Source: Neoscytalidium dimidiatum (taxonomy: Eukaryota > Ascomycota > Dothideomycetes > Botryosphaeriales > Botryosphaeriaceae). From it: a stretch of 64,000 nt of DNA. The DNA lies in assembly GCA_037367355.1 (NCBI GenBank), contig CM074699.1, forward strand, positions 186,001 through 250,000, written 5' to 3'. The notes under the pieces are model-generated. The model ran no database searches. It was not told the origin of the DNA and worked only from the letters and a program-made list of their open reading frames with translations. Both the position numbers and the translations under genes were made by a program. Shown piece after piece: positions 34,316 through 45,512 of this stretch (the first letter of the stretch is position 1; every line of letters begins with the position of its first letter).

Positions 34316-35992
34316 GCACGAAATTCAAATAGTCTACCACGCGAAGACAGTTCGGCGGTATACTTCCGGTATCTTCGCTGATTTAAAGGCTCAAGGACCG
34401 AGAAATTGGTAAAACGATAGCTACATTTTGAGGCTGCGTACAGCAGCTGACAGGTCTAATGGCACTCTCTTGTTGTAAGCCAGGGAAGACGGATCTCTCG
34501 TTCCCGGACCAACTCACGACAATGCGATTGACTATACTCAGAAAGCGCCGTCTAAGCTGAGATCGCTCGTTATGATCGTTCTACGCGTACGCTGATGTGC
34601 AAAGCCACACGAATACAAGTATGATACAGATCCTCCTAATTCATATGAAGTTTAGGGTGTGTAGTGCGATGTCGATCGTGCGTGGCGGTAGTTAGTAAGA
34701 AAGTCCGAGGACAGCCCCTGGTTAGTACTGTGAACGCGACAATATGGTATACAAATCAATTTTTATTGGTCGATCCTAGGTGCATGCCAAGAGCCCATCT
34801 CGAGGCTTAGCGAGATGACGACGCTCCTCGAAGGCAAAGGATTGGATGCTTACAATCAAACTTCCATTTTGGCTCCCCTGAATTGGCTTCGTGCAGTTTG
34901 CAGGCATCATAAGCACTGCCTTCGTCTGTCGCGGCCCGTATCAAGCCCTTCAGACATTGTGGCTATGCCCGGAATACCGAACTTCTATGTCATTTAGCGT
35001 GAAACCCAACGTCCGTACCAGGCCTCTCACTTTTAGCCAACCAAATGTGCGATACTGCGGTATTTAGTCAGTTACTCAGATAGGCAGCAGAGCAATGTAT
35101 TGATCAGTGATACTTTTTTGAAGGAGCGGAAACAATGTGGTCCCCTTTGAAATATGCGGTGCAACTTAGCCTACTCGCGCTTTTCCAACTGTTGAGCTCT
35201 GCCAATTGGGCACTCGGTTTCGTACTCGGCTCGTATGAGTTTTGACCTTACCCGCGGTTCAGGGACGAGGTTTGGAGAACTGAACACGCGCGTGGCGTTG
35301 CTAGCCAATCCCACGCGCAACAGATTGAGAACTCCAAACAAGGCAAGCTCCGTCAAGCTTCAAACAGCGCGTCTCGCCAATGTCGTGGCATTACAAGCGT
35401 TTGAGCCATTCCTTTGGAACAAATGTCAGCCTACTTGCCACAAGGTCTTAACGTCTTGGTTTTACTCGGCTCGTGTAATTCGATCGCAAGCTCCCTTCAC
35501 TTAGATCAAGACAGGCTGTCACAATCCTGCTCGCCTGGGCTGGTATAAGGCAGATCCTAGTGTGCCTGGACTTTAGTGTGATCGAACTACCCCAGGATCT
35601 GCAGCTATAAGCTGTCGCACTTTATGTCAGTGAGGTGTCAAATACGTAGGTCTAGCAGCCGACTTCTTGATGTCTTGTACTGGACCAGTGTCGCAGCCAA
35701 TCGTTTTTCTAGGAGCGCCCACGATCTGCAAGGATTCAAACTCACGGATGGTTCTAGTCCCGGCCCTACCTATCAAGCGAGTAAGCAAGCCTCATCTATG
35801 TTTGAGATTACGCGTCGGTACGTTGAATTTGTCGCGTGGTAGAGTTAACGGCTTAGGCTGGCATATTAGTTGAGGTTAGGATTGGAGTCAATATGCCAGC
35901 CAAATCACGCCTCCTGCACCCGTGAACACCCATCCTCCTCTCATTTCCACCCTGTCCGCTGCTCTTCGACTCGAGGTATTCCATGAGCAGGC
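34316..35992. other. Intergenic, no gene seen; contains an inverted repeat
   Basis: About 1.7 kb between the glycosyltransferase relic and the MFS gene. It is visibly poorer in GC than the coding DNA around it. Short frames only. A perfect 12-base inverted repeat lies at 35856-35901, near the MFS start. Confidence 0.5.
35856..35901. repeat. Perfect 12-base inverted repeat upstream of the MFS gene
   Basis: GGCTGGCATATT at 35856-35867 is matched by its exact reverse complement AATATGCCAGCC at 35890-35901, with 22 bases between. It ends 91 bases before the MFS start codon, so it may be an operator-like site, a hairpin in the leader, or the footprint of a small element. The sequence shows the symmetry; any function is inference. 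Confidence 0.8.
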
Positions 35993-37906
35993 ATGAACAC
36001 CTCTCAGTTGCGACGGCATTCAATGCCTCCAGTAGTGGACGATGAAACTAGAAAGTATCTGGAAGAGGCACACAAGTTCCCATTGGAGCCCACTAGTTTC
36101 CTCAGCCGGACGAAAGGTTTGCCCACTATCCCATATCATGTATTCGATCGGCCCGAAAAGCTCCGCATTCTCTTCCTTGTGTCAGTGGCTGGCTTTTTCT
36201 CCCCGTTGTCATCTAATATTTACTTCCCCGCTCTCGGCGCCATCTCTCAGGTAGGTAAACCACAATGCCGTTATCGCCGTAACTGACGAGGAATGACTAA
36301 CATCCTCGGTAAATTAGGAGTTGCACGTCTCTCCGTCCGTGGTGAATCTCACCATTACCGTCTTCATGATCGCGCAGGGGATTGCGCCATCATTCTGGGC
36401 ACCTATAGCCGATGCCTACGGTCGGCGCGTTGTCTACATCGGTACTTTTGCTACCTATGTCCTTGCAAACGTCGTTCTGGGTGCGGTCAAGAACTTTGCC
36501 GCTTTGATGGTGTTCCGTGCCGTTCAGGCCGCGGGCAGCGCCGCCACAATTTCCATAGGTAGTTACTCTTCCAGCCAATCCTGAGTTCGCATGAATTCGC
36601 ATTAAAACTCTAATGCCATAACAGGTGCTGGCGTAATTAGTGACATGGCGACTTCCGCAGAGAGGGGAGGGTTCGTGGGAACATATGGTGGAGGTAAGTA
36701 ACCTATTGCCTTCCCAGCAGCCTTCCTCGTATGTCTGCTGACTCCAGCAACCCTGGATACAGTGCGCATGTTTGGCCAGTCCATCGGCCCCGTCTTCGGC
36801 GGTCTTCTTGCTCAATTCTTAGGCTTTCGATCCATCTTCTGGGCACTAGCGATCATGGGTACCATAACACTGTTGTTAATACTCTTCATCTTACCAGAAA
36901 CACTTCGTAGCATTGGAGGGAACGGAACTGTACGGCTTTACGGGATTCACAAGCCTTGGATTTATAAATTCAGACGCGGCGGCCAACCGGGTGTTCTGCA
37001 GGAAGAGCCCGACGGCGGGTACACGAAGCCGAAGCTGACGCTAAACGCTTTTGTGGCGCCGTTGCGCTTCGTCTTCGAGAAAGACGTCTTCGTGACGCTT
37101 GTTTTCGGCGGCGTCGTATATACGGTGTGGAGCATGATAACGTCGAGCACGACGACGCTATTCCTGGAGATATACCACCTGAGCAACCTGCAAATCGGCC
37201 TGGCTTTCCTACCAAACGGTAAGCCCTCTCCGCATTTCCCTCCACCCGAGCCCCCCATCACCCACTAACGTTTATTACCCGCCTCCACAAAGGCCTCGGC
37301 TGCATCATCGGCTCCTACGCCACCGGCGTGCTCATGGACCGCGACTACGCGCAAACCGTCACCGAGTACCTGACCACGGCCGCGACGAAGGAGGCCCCGG
37401 CCACCGCGCCGACCACGATCCCGACCAAGATCTCGCTGGCGGCGCACCCGCGCTTCCCGATCGAGCGCGCGCGCCTGCGCAACCAGTGGTGGGTCGTCGC
37501 CGCCTTCGTCGCGTGCGTCGCCGGCTACGGCTTCTCGCTCGGCACCGACATCGACCTGCCGCTGATCCTGCAGTTCCTGATCTCGCTGAGCGCGACCGCC
37601 GTCTTCAGCATGAACTCCGCCCTGGTCATCGACCTGTACCCCGCCGCCGCCGCGGGCGCGACCGCGTCGAATAACCTGGTCAGGTGCTCGATGGGGGCGG
37701 TGGGCGTGGCCGTGGTGGAGACGCTGATCAGGGCGGTGCAGCCGCGGTTCGCATTTCTGGGACTGGCGGCGCTGACGGCGGCGACGGCGCCGTTGGTGTG
37801 GATTGAGGCGAAGTGGGGCATGGGTTGGAGGTTGGCGAGGGCGGAGCGGTTAGAAAGAGAGAAGAGGCCGGGGGATGATGAGATAGAGTTGGTGGAGAGG
37901 AGCTAA
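35993..37906 (+). CDS. MFS transporter, DHA1 (QDR-like) drug:H+ antiporter family
   Basis: Five exons, 35993-36250, 36318-36558, 36625-36693, 36763-37218 and 37293-37906, give 545 residues. The N-terminus is cytosolic and charged, followed by the start of helix 1 (VAGFFSPLSSNIYFPALGAIS), a wording typical of QDR-type transporters of yeasts and moulds. The MFS signature between helices 2 and 3 is APIADAYGRRVVY, and the motif after helix 5 is GQSIGPVFGGLLAQ. A cytosolic loop of about 70 residues separates the two six-helix halves, and a second loop with PTTIPTKISL lies in the C-terminal half. Twelve spans are expected at the plasma membrane. It is the only exporter near the HR-PKS, so product efflux is a reasonable guess. 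QDR proteins also export polyamines, weak acids and drugs, so it may be independent. Confidence 0.88.
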
Positions 37907-38932
37907 GCGATGGCTGCGAGTTGCAGTCTCCATGCAGGGGCCGGGCTTTTCACACTCGGCTGAGTCTGATTGTAGAGCGCGGGTCGTCGAAAAAAGAATA
38001 TTGCAGTTCCCAATAAATAGAGTCGTAGCAGTCATACAACCTAGAATTAGCAGCAATTCGTAGAATTCAAAATCTGGAAGATTCAAGCCTGGCGATATAC
38101 AATTATACGATGCTCTCTTGTGATCACGTTTGGCAGGAAAGTATCAGTTATAGAACTATATCAAGGCCACCAGTCCGCGCTGTAATCAGTGCGGCGTCGT
38201 ACTCTTTCAGTTCAAAAACAGTGCTTTAGCATTCCACAATTTGTTCGCTTGCGGAGAAGCCATGGCTGCTGATTTCAATGAAGATTGAAAATAAGAGCTG
38301 CTTAATCTCATCCGGAAGATTTACTTGGGTATGCAAACCAGTGCGATAACGTAGACCAATTGCACAGGCCCTTACGAATAGCAGTGAAATATTTTTTTAA
38401 TAAAAAAAAGGAAGGTATTATCCAGTCTGCGGCGCTTAGGAGTCCTCATGGCTTTGCTCATTTACCAGTTTTTCTTTGCAATCATTACGCCCTGGTCATA
38501 TATTTATCTTATCCAAAACTCACTTAGATTAAGAGATCCTAACAGTTGCTTAGCCATAATTTCTAACCGCCCCTTTCTGATGGTATGGAAGGATACAGGT
38601 AGACACTACTACCCCAGCATCTTCGTAAGATATACGAATTGGATATTTTCTCTCAATGATCAACTAAGTAACGCATTGATACATGCAAAATCCACACCAT
38701 CCAGTCCTGCACTTTTACAAAGTCTTGCCCGATATCGTTGAGCCTCATGAAGTTCTCTTACGAACGATATTCTCAATCATTTCGTCATGCTGCACACCTT
38801 CCCTTCACCTAATCGGTGTCCATTTGAATCTTTCTCGGCATGATAGGTTGAATATGTGGCACCGTGTCCAAGTAGCCTGCAATCTTAACAAAAAGGGATA
38901 TCGGACGTGCTCATCTGTAGATGCCATTTCTG
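37907..38932. other. AT-richer intergenic region, no gene seen
   Basis: About 1 kb after the MFS stop. It has long A/T runs (for example 38391-38409) and only short frames. I see no intact element; it borders the aldo-keto reductase relic. Confidence 0.5.
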
Positions 38933-39562
38933 CTAGCTACCGCCTTCAGAGAGCATAGTAGGTGAAAATCCAACGTCAAACGGGACGGCCGCTTCAATTT
39001 CTTGAATCTCTTCCATGCTTAGCTCGATTCCTAGCGCCTTGGTATTTTCCTTCAAGTGTTCAATCTTCCGACCTCCAACGATGGGAAAGACATAGGGAGT
39101 CTTATGCACCACATACGCAATCGCAATGCTGGCGATGGCGGTATTCTTCGCCTTCACCAGCTTATCGAGGATAGGACTAACTTTTGCTCGCGTCCTCGCT
39201 CAGTGGATGCATGCTGCGGCTCTTAGAACTGGCGTTGGGCAGCTTGAACGCGCAGATGCTGAGCACGCCCCACGGAGCCAGCGCCATGCCTTCGTCGCCC
39301 GCTATGGGGAGGATATCGCGCTCGAAGTCGCGATCTGCAATGCTCCACTTGCGCTGACAAACAGAAAGCTAAGTCAAGGCGTGATCACGTGCATCTGGTC
39401 CATGTTGATCAGTAGTGAACGACAGCCAAGGACGGGTGGATTCAGTGCGTAGTTTTACTCACATTGGCTGGCCTTACTGACAACCCATGCAGGCTTGTCA
39501 GAAACCCCGAGATAGATAACCTTGCCAAAATGAACGAGATAGTGCAGAATCTGCATAACATC
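38933..39562 (-). pseudogene. Aldo-keto reductase relic (aryl-alcohol dehydrogenase / norsolorinic acid reductase-like)
   Basis: Read on the minus strand from 39562. The piece GKVIYLGVSDKPAWVVSKAS is a conserved strand-helix of this family. After an intron-like gap (donor GTGAGT, acceptor GTCAG) comes ADRDFERDILPIAGDEGMALAPWGVL. The segment that normally lies between these two pieces is missing. Next, near an A run at about 39182-39185, the frame shifts by one base, then resumes as SPILDKLVKAKNTAIASIAI and PIVGGRKIEHLKENTKALGI. The C-terminus departs from the family after FDVGF. The N-terminal half of the enzyme, including the catalytic Tyr and Asp region, is not found upstream. So this is a 5'-truncated gene with an internal deletion and a shift. 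Confidence 0.8.
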
Positions 39563-40137
39563 TAAGACCAAACAGAGCTTGAAACATAGTTTTAGCCCAG
39601 GATCACAGGCTACTTAAGTATGTTTTGGCTTTCTAGGTAGTATAAACGCTATTACAATACCACTTCCTCATTGTGTTGCAATTCTCCAGTCATTACACCA
39701 AAAGATTTCAAGATTTCCATGACAAGATAATCACGTTGAGAATGGAAATAGAGAAACTACATTTTTCTATACCTATACCCAGTCAGAATACAGGATCATG
39801 GTAGCGGTCCTCTCGGATAGTGTTGGGGTCGATATCTGTTTAATTTTTAGTTTCATAACTACTACTGTGTCACATCAAGCTTCGGCAAACGCTTTGGAAA
39901 CAGGTTGAGCGATCGGCATTGCTTCTCGTCGACATATTCAGGGTGATTCGTTCATTTATGGTGTTGTTAGGCCGGGATAGATATGAGTGTCTGGGTACAC
40001 TTGGCTATACTGATGCTTAGCAATCACAGTTAGTCAGCAGCAATCTTCAATACGAACATTAAACTAAAGGATGTGCATAGAAAATGAGCTAGGGAAAGTC
40101 TTGCAGATGGAAAAGAATCACAAGTATCCAACTCGTC
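39563..40137. other. AT-richer region, no gene seen
   Basis: This stretch lies where the 5' half of the aldo-keto reductase should be, but I find no reductase motif in any frame. It probably contains the replacement sequence that truncated the relic and the 3' end of the next minus-strand gene. Confidence 0.45.
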
Positions 40138-41067
40138 TCACTGAAGCTCCGGAACGTTCTGCCTCGCCTCCATTTCAGAAGGCATTTGAGCAGCCTTCAC
40201 ATTTCCAGACTCCGAATGAACATGATCAGTCTGATTAGTGACCGTATCATCCCCCTGTGTCCTACTACCGATATTCTTCCGCCTTTGAAGAATTGCAAAG
40301 ACACCCAATGAAAAGAGAGCAAAGCCAAGTACCCCTATTGTAATGCCCAAGCCGATCTGCACATTATTTGTGGAGGAGTGCCTGATATCTGTGGTATTGG
40401 AATCATTGGGATTCAATAGGATGGTTTGACCATTCCGACTCAGATAATGGCCAGTTTTGGAAGCACAACACAGGCCAGTGTCTCCGCAGCAGAAACTTCC
40501 GTCTTCGCATTGAGTAACTTTCAGGTACCCATTCGGTACCTCAAAACCTACGACCCCTAAGTATTAGCAAATAATCCCTACATTTAAGACGTAATCTTTT
40601 TTTCTTGGATCTTTTTCTGTACCCTGGCAGACTTCAAATAGCGGGGAGCACCCGGAACCCCAATTAGGATCAGTGCAGGAATCAACCCACATCTGATTAC
40701 TGCTTGTCGTATTTGAAAGGCACAGACCCTGAGGTGTACAGGTATCGTTGCCATGGCCATCTTGGCGGTTGAGCCAGCAGCACATCCTCGTGTGGAAAAT
40801 ATTGGGGCAAGGCAGCACTGCATTACTCTCATCCACAGTTCCGTTCTTCTTATAACAGGTCTGGCTCATGTTCAGGGCGCGGAACAAGTATTCGGTGAGA
40901 TTGTAATACAAGTAAATATGATGAGCGGGAGCAAAGTCAGTGTCAGGGTTCAAACAGGTTTCCAGTGAATTATATATTAGATTGCGTCCTGACACACTAC
41001 TGGGCACATCGGAGAGAAGATAACAACCAGTCTGGTAGGATGCATGTCGCGTCCATACAGAACACAT
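40138..41067 (-). CDS. Cysteine-rich single-pass membrane protein, fungal-specific
   Basis: Two exons, 41067-40623 and 40547-40138, give 284 residues. The first exon has many cysteines: MSQTCYKKNG, HTRMCCWLNRQ, CTPQGLCLSN and VDSCTDPNWGSGCSPLFEVCQ. The second adds QCEDGSFCCGDTGLCC. A single hydrophobic helix follows (GLGITIGVLGFALFSLGVFA) and then an Arg/Lys stop and a polar tail of about 50 residues. The layout (disulfide-rich ectodomain, one span, short cytosolic tail) matches a group of uncharacterised Pezizomycotina surface proteins. The N-terminus is uncertain: the ATG at 41067 does not start a signal peptide, so a first exon upstream may be missing, or the start may be at an inner Met. 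Role unknown. Confidence 0.65.
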
Positions 41068-42179
41068 GTCAGGCTACGAATATACGCCAAAACGCCTCAA
41101 CGAGAGAGCTGATGGTTTGATTATTAGGGCTGCAGCATAGCAGCATAGATCAGATCGTATGCTGCAAGTATATACGACCAAGGCTGATACAGTTCTGTTT
41201 GTGGACCTCCCCGGAATAGGTAGCACAAGGCCAACATCAAAGGCCGTCGGGTCTGGGCAGGCGCCGCCTCTATGATCCTAAAGGATGCCAGGAGAATTCA
41301 CGTGTACCCCGCTGAGTAATGCTCACTCTCGAGTACGTTTTCTTTAAATTTCTCGATCTATCAGCTCATTGACTCCTACGCAGGTGGCTGTTTCAGCCTT
41401 ACCATCATCAAAGCCGCCTTCAACCTCCTCATCACTCCTTTCGACGAGGCCGTGTATACGAAACTGTAGGCTTTGCTAGAGAAAATATCTATCGAGCATT
41501 TAGCTGCATTGATTACGAACAGATATTCTACGTTTGCTGGTGTAGTGAAGCTTCGTCTTACAATGGGTTTCGGTCGAGAAGGTCAACGAAAGTCCACCAT
41601 GTAACCTACGAGCACGTAAGGCTCTCAATTTGCCCCTGATCCGATAACAGCTTCTACTGTTTAGCACTACCTTGCAGGGTTGCATTTTTGGGCAGGGAAT
41701 AGAGCGGGGAAACATTCTTGTGGGAGGGTGGGAGAGGAAAGAACAAGCTGAATTGTGGGATTCTCAGCCTCAGCAGCTTTCACACCCACCTTATAATGAA
41801 TCGCTGCCATACACTCCAAGACACCGAATGTCCATTTACACGTCTCAGTCGACCCTTCAGATAATTACTCCTTTCAAAGGATTAACTCGCAGTGATAACA
41901 AAACAGCACAGCCGCGGCCCCAAATCAAGAATAACTCAACGGTCTTTACTCGGATTTGCTTGCCGATGAGTACAACGAAGAATGTTCTCCAGCCAAAAGC
42001 TATACCTATGGTGATAATACATATTGCATGACCGCCACCAAACGCCATCCAGGTACTTTGTACCAACCCACCGTTCTCGCCGCTAAAAAAAAAAAAAAAA
42101 AAGTAGAAGGGAGAGAATTTGAGTGCTCCATTTTCCCCACGCGCACCATGGCAGGAGGGTATTCTCCAAAAAGACAGAT
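41068..42179. other. Intergenic with an 18-base A run
   Basis: Just over 1 kb with no supported gene. A frame at about 41389-41469 ends in a hydrophobic peptide but is too short and motif-free to call. A run of 18 A residues lies at 42085-42102, near the 3' end of the next gene. Confidence 0.5.
42085..42102. repeat. Poly-A run of 18 bases
   Basis: Uninterrupted A18 on the plus strand, about 80 bases beyond the stop codon of the minus-strand YEATS gene. Read on the minus strand it is a poly-T downstream of the gene. Confidence 0.9.
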
Positions 42180-43987
42180 CTATTTCTTTTTCTTCCCGAC
42201 ATCCAGGTCCCCGCTCGCGATCAACTCCCTCCTCCTTGCCTCCACCTTCTCCTTCCGCTTCGTCAGCTCCTCGATCTGCTTATCGACATCGACCTCGGCC
42301 TGCTTGAAAATCCGGATGAACGACTCCTCCATCTGCTTGCTGTACGGATTGCGCTCCGTGCCCCTCTCGGGCAGCTCGACGCTGCGGTCCTCCTGGCCCG
42401 CAGCCTTCCTCTGCGCCGCCGCCTGAGCCGCTGCGGCCGCGGCGCCCTTGCCCTTCCCCCTGCCGGTAGTCTCGGGCGGCCACTGGCGGTCCTCGTCGGT
42501 GAGGGCGGCGTACAGGACCTCGGTGGGCTCGTTGAACTCGATGAAGTCGAGGATCTCGGCCTTGACGAGGTTGGAGTTGCGCTGGCGCTCGATGTTCTCG
42601 GGCGGGCCGTACGGCTCGAGGTACAGGTAGTGCGAGCGCACGGCGTGCTTCTCGCCGACGTACGGCTGGAAGTACAAACGGATCTCGACGGTGAAGCCGC
42701 CCCAGCCGGTCTCGCGGACCTCGAAGGGCGGGTTCGCGATCACTGTGCGCGGCGATGGTCTGTCAGTGCCAACCGTTCCCGTGCGCGAGCGGATAAATTT
42801 TTTCCTCCGGTGGAGGGCAAGAAGAGTGACAACGTACTTCGCTTATTGTTTGGATATGTCTCGTGCAAGCTGAATTGCACCTTGTTCAGCCATGTGCTCA
42901 TGTCCGGCCCTCCATCCACGTTCTCCACGTACACGCGCCATCCCGTGGTGTGGTCGTCCGGGATGCCGGGCGGCCTGTTCTTCTCGTCCAGCTTCCACGC
43001 CTCCGAGCCTATGCGGAAGGCGCGCGTGATCTTCACGCCCTTGACGCGCTTCTTGTCCGACAGGCCGACCATGGCCGAGTAGGGTGTGGAAGGAGTGGAA
43101 TTGAGGGTGGCGGTGCGGCGATGGCGAATGGAGGTGTCGATATGAGGGAGCGACTGGGCGTGCTGGTGGCGCGCGGGGGTGTGGTGTTGCGCCTGGGCGT
43201 GGTGCTGGGCGGTGGTCTTCTTGCGCGCGGCGGACGAGTCGTCGCGGTGGGGTAGGGTGGTGGTCTCGGGAGCGGGCGCGCTGCGCTTGCGGCCGGCGGC
43301 GGCGGCGGCTTGGACGGCGGGCTGGGAGGAGGTCTTGCGGCGGCTGCGCGCGCCGTCCTCCTCGTCGGACGACTTGGGCTCGGCGAGCGAGACGTTGCGG
43401 CTGTGGGTGCGGCGCTTCTCGTTGGCGGGCTCCCACACGCCTGGGGCGAAGTCGCCGCGCAGCTCAGCGGGAATGAGCTCGGTGGGGATGCCGTTCTGGC
43501 TGGTCGGGGTGCGCGACGGGGTCGGGCGGGCGGACGAGTTGCTGCGCTTGTGCTTGGTGGTGGTTGGGTTGGTATCTGATTTTTCTGGCGGGCCCGAGAT
43601 GGAGGTGGGCGTGTTGGCGGCCGAGGGCGACGCGGCGGCGGGCGTGCCGTGGTTGGAGGCGGCTGGTCTGGCAGCAGAAGGGTCCTGAGCGGGCGACGGA
43701 GCGGCAGCGGCTTTGGCTTGGGCGGCGGGTGGCTGGGCGCTGGTGGTTGCTTGCGAGGTCGAGGGCTGCGGGAGCGGGCTGTCGGCTACGCCATTATTGC
43801 CTGCGCTAGAGGAGCCCTTGGGGTGCTCAGCGGGCGCGGCAGCGGGAATGCCAGGGGCGGGGGCGGGCTGGTCAGCGGACGGCAGGCTGTGCGACGCGCC
43901 GGACGCGTGCTGCTGGGCTTTGGCGGGCAGCTCGCGGACGGCGGCGGCGGCGGCATGCTCGTCGCGCTGTGGTGTTTCCGCGGGCAT
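42180..43987 (-). CDS. YEATS-domain protein, Yaf9/AF9-like, with long N-terminal extension
   Basis: Two exons, 43987-42838 and 42742-42180, give 570 residues. The YEATS domain starts about residue 305: SDKKRVKGVKITRAF, SEAWKLDEKNRPPGIPDDHT, GWRVYVENVDGGPDMSTWL, VQFSLHETYPN, then across the intron NPPFEVRETGWGGFTVEI and YLEPYG. A C-terminal coiled coil ends in a KKKK tail. This order matches Yaf9, the acyl-lysine reader shared by the SWR1 and NuA4 chromatin complexes; Taf14 has a shorter tail. Yeast Yaf9 begins directly at the domain, whereas here the same frame stays open for about 300 disordered, Ser/Pro/Ala-rich residues from the ATG at 43987. The Met just before the domain (about 43074) is the alternative start. 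The divergent COQ11-like gene starts 155 bases away. Confidence 0.85.
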
Positions 43988-44142
43988 GCTTGGCGCTCGC
44001 GGGCAGCTCGCGCTCGATTGGGCAATGAGGTCAGGATGCGGCGCTGCGATCGCGGCGCTGGGTCTCCGGGTCTGCGGCCAGCTCGAATTTATTGCTCGAG
44101 CTCTCAGGCCACCGCAATGCGCTCCACAACACCCAAGTCTCA
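43988..44142. promoter_or_regulatory. Divergent promoter between YEATS gene and COQ11-like gene
   Basis: Only 155 bases lie between the two chosen start codons. If the YEATS protein instead starts at the Met before its domain, the shared region grows to about 1.1 kb. No TATA box is visible. Confidence 0.4.
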
Positions 44143-45512
44143 ATGGCGTCGACAGCTGCTGCGAGGAAGATAGTGGTGTGCGGAGGCAATGGCTTCCTTG
44201 GTACGTGCTTTTAAACCACACGCAGCGAGCCATGCCACTCCTGCTCCACCGCCGAGCCTCGAAGACCACCGCCCACTGACCACTGCTGACGAAAAAGGCT
44301 CTCGCATCTGCAAGGCCGCCGTCCAGCGCGGGTGGACCGTGACCTCCATCAGGTACGCCGCTGTGCTCCCCGCCAACACCTCTGCCTCGCCCGCAGTGCC
44401 TCCCGTCCTGCTCTCCCACCGACTCCCCATCGACCTCCGTCTCCGTGCCCCCTCACACGCACCCTCCCTCCCTCCCTCCCTCCCCCCTCGCCCGCCGGCA
44501 TGACGTGCCGCTCCCGTCAAGCGCCGCCGCTGCCGCCCCAGGCCGCCGGCCTGACCGACTAATCTCGAAACCTCCAAAAACTGACACGTCGTGCGTTGTT
44601 CGTGCAGCCGCTCCGGCGAACCCACCTGGTCCAGCGTGTCCTCATCTCCCGACCGCCCGCCATGGGCCTCCAGCGTGCAGTGGCAGAAGGCCAACGTGCT
44701 CAACCCGGATGAGTACCACCAGCACCTCGACGGCGCCGACGCCGTCGTGCACAGCATGGGCATCCTGCTCGAGGCCGACTACAAGGGCGTGCTGCAGGGC
44801 AAGGAGTCGCCCATCAGCGGCCTGTCCCGCGCCTTCTCCGCCTCCAAGCAGGGCAGCCAGAACCCGCTGGACCGCAAGCCCGGCGAAGAGCTGCGGCCGC
44901 AGGAGAAGGACGGCCAGCTGACCTACGAGCTGATGAACCGGGATTCCGGTATGTCAATTGTCTCTTCTCCCCCGGCCTCCACAGAGGCGCCGGCTAGACG
45001 ACGGTTTTGCGTCCACGTCGTCCATCTCCATCCCCGTCTTTCTCCCAATTGCTGTTTGCTGATGTGGACAACAACAACGCCGCTCAGCCATCCTCCTCGC
45101 CAAAGAATCCTCCGCCCACCACGTCCCCACCTTCGTCTACATCTCCGCCGCCGCCGGCGCGCCCGTCCTGCCCAAACGCTACATCACAACCAAGCGCGAG
45201 GCCGAGTCGGCCATCTCGACGCAGTTCCCCCGCATGCGGAGCATCTTCATCCGCGCGCCCTTCATGTGGGACGCCTCGCGCGGCTTCACCGTGCCCATCG
45301 CCCTGGCCGGCGGCGTGGCGGCGCTGGTCAACAGCGCCGTGGGCGGCCGGCTGACGTGGCTGATGGGCGCCGGCGGCGTCAAGCCGCTCAAGGCCGACCT
45401 GGTCGGCGAGGCCGTCGTCGAGGCCATCGAGGGCGGCGAGGCCAAGGGCCCCGTCGAGGTGCCCGAGATCGAGGCCCTGGCCACCAAGTTCTGGCGCAGG
45501 AACATGCTGTGA
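44143..45512 (+). CDS. coq11: COQ11-like (YLR290C-type) NAD(P)-binding protein, atypical short-chain dehydrogenase
   Basis: Four exons, 44143-44200, 44298-44352, 44608-44948 and 45088-45512, give 292 residues. The Rossmann motif VVCGGNGFLGSRICKAAVQR is split across the first intron. Later come ISRSGEP, the core NVLNPDEYHQHLDGADAVVH, TFVYISAAAGAP, the helix with RYITTKREAE and the arm FPRMRSIFIRAPFMW. This set matches fungal relatives of yeast Coq11/YLR290C, a mitochondrial matrix protein of the coenzyme Q synthome, and the wider NDUFA9-like group. The catalytic Tyr-Lys pair of classical SDRs is only loosely present (Y in RYITTK), as in this family. A presequence is short or absent; the N-terminus before the Rossmann motif is only about nine residues. 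Two very GC-rich introns are present. Confidence 0.85.

Noticed and set aside
41389..41469. Short frame ending in a hydrophobic peptide and a stop
   Set aside because: Too short, no start with support and no family resemblance I can name.
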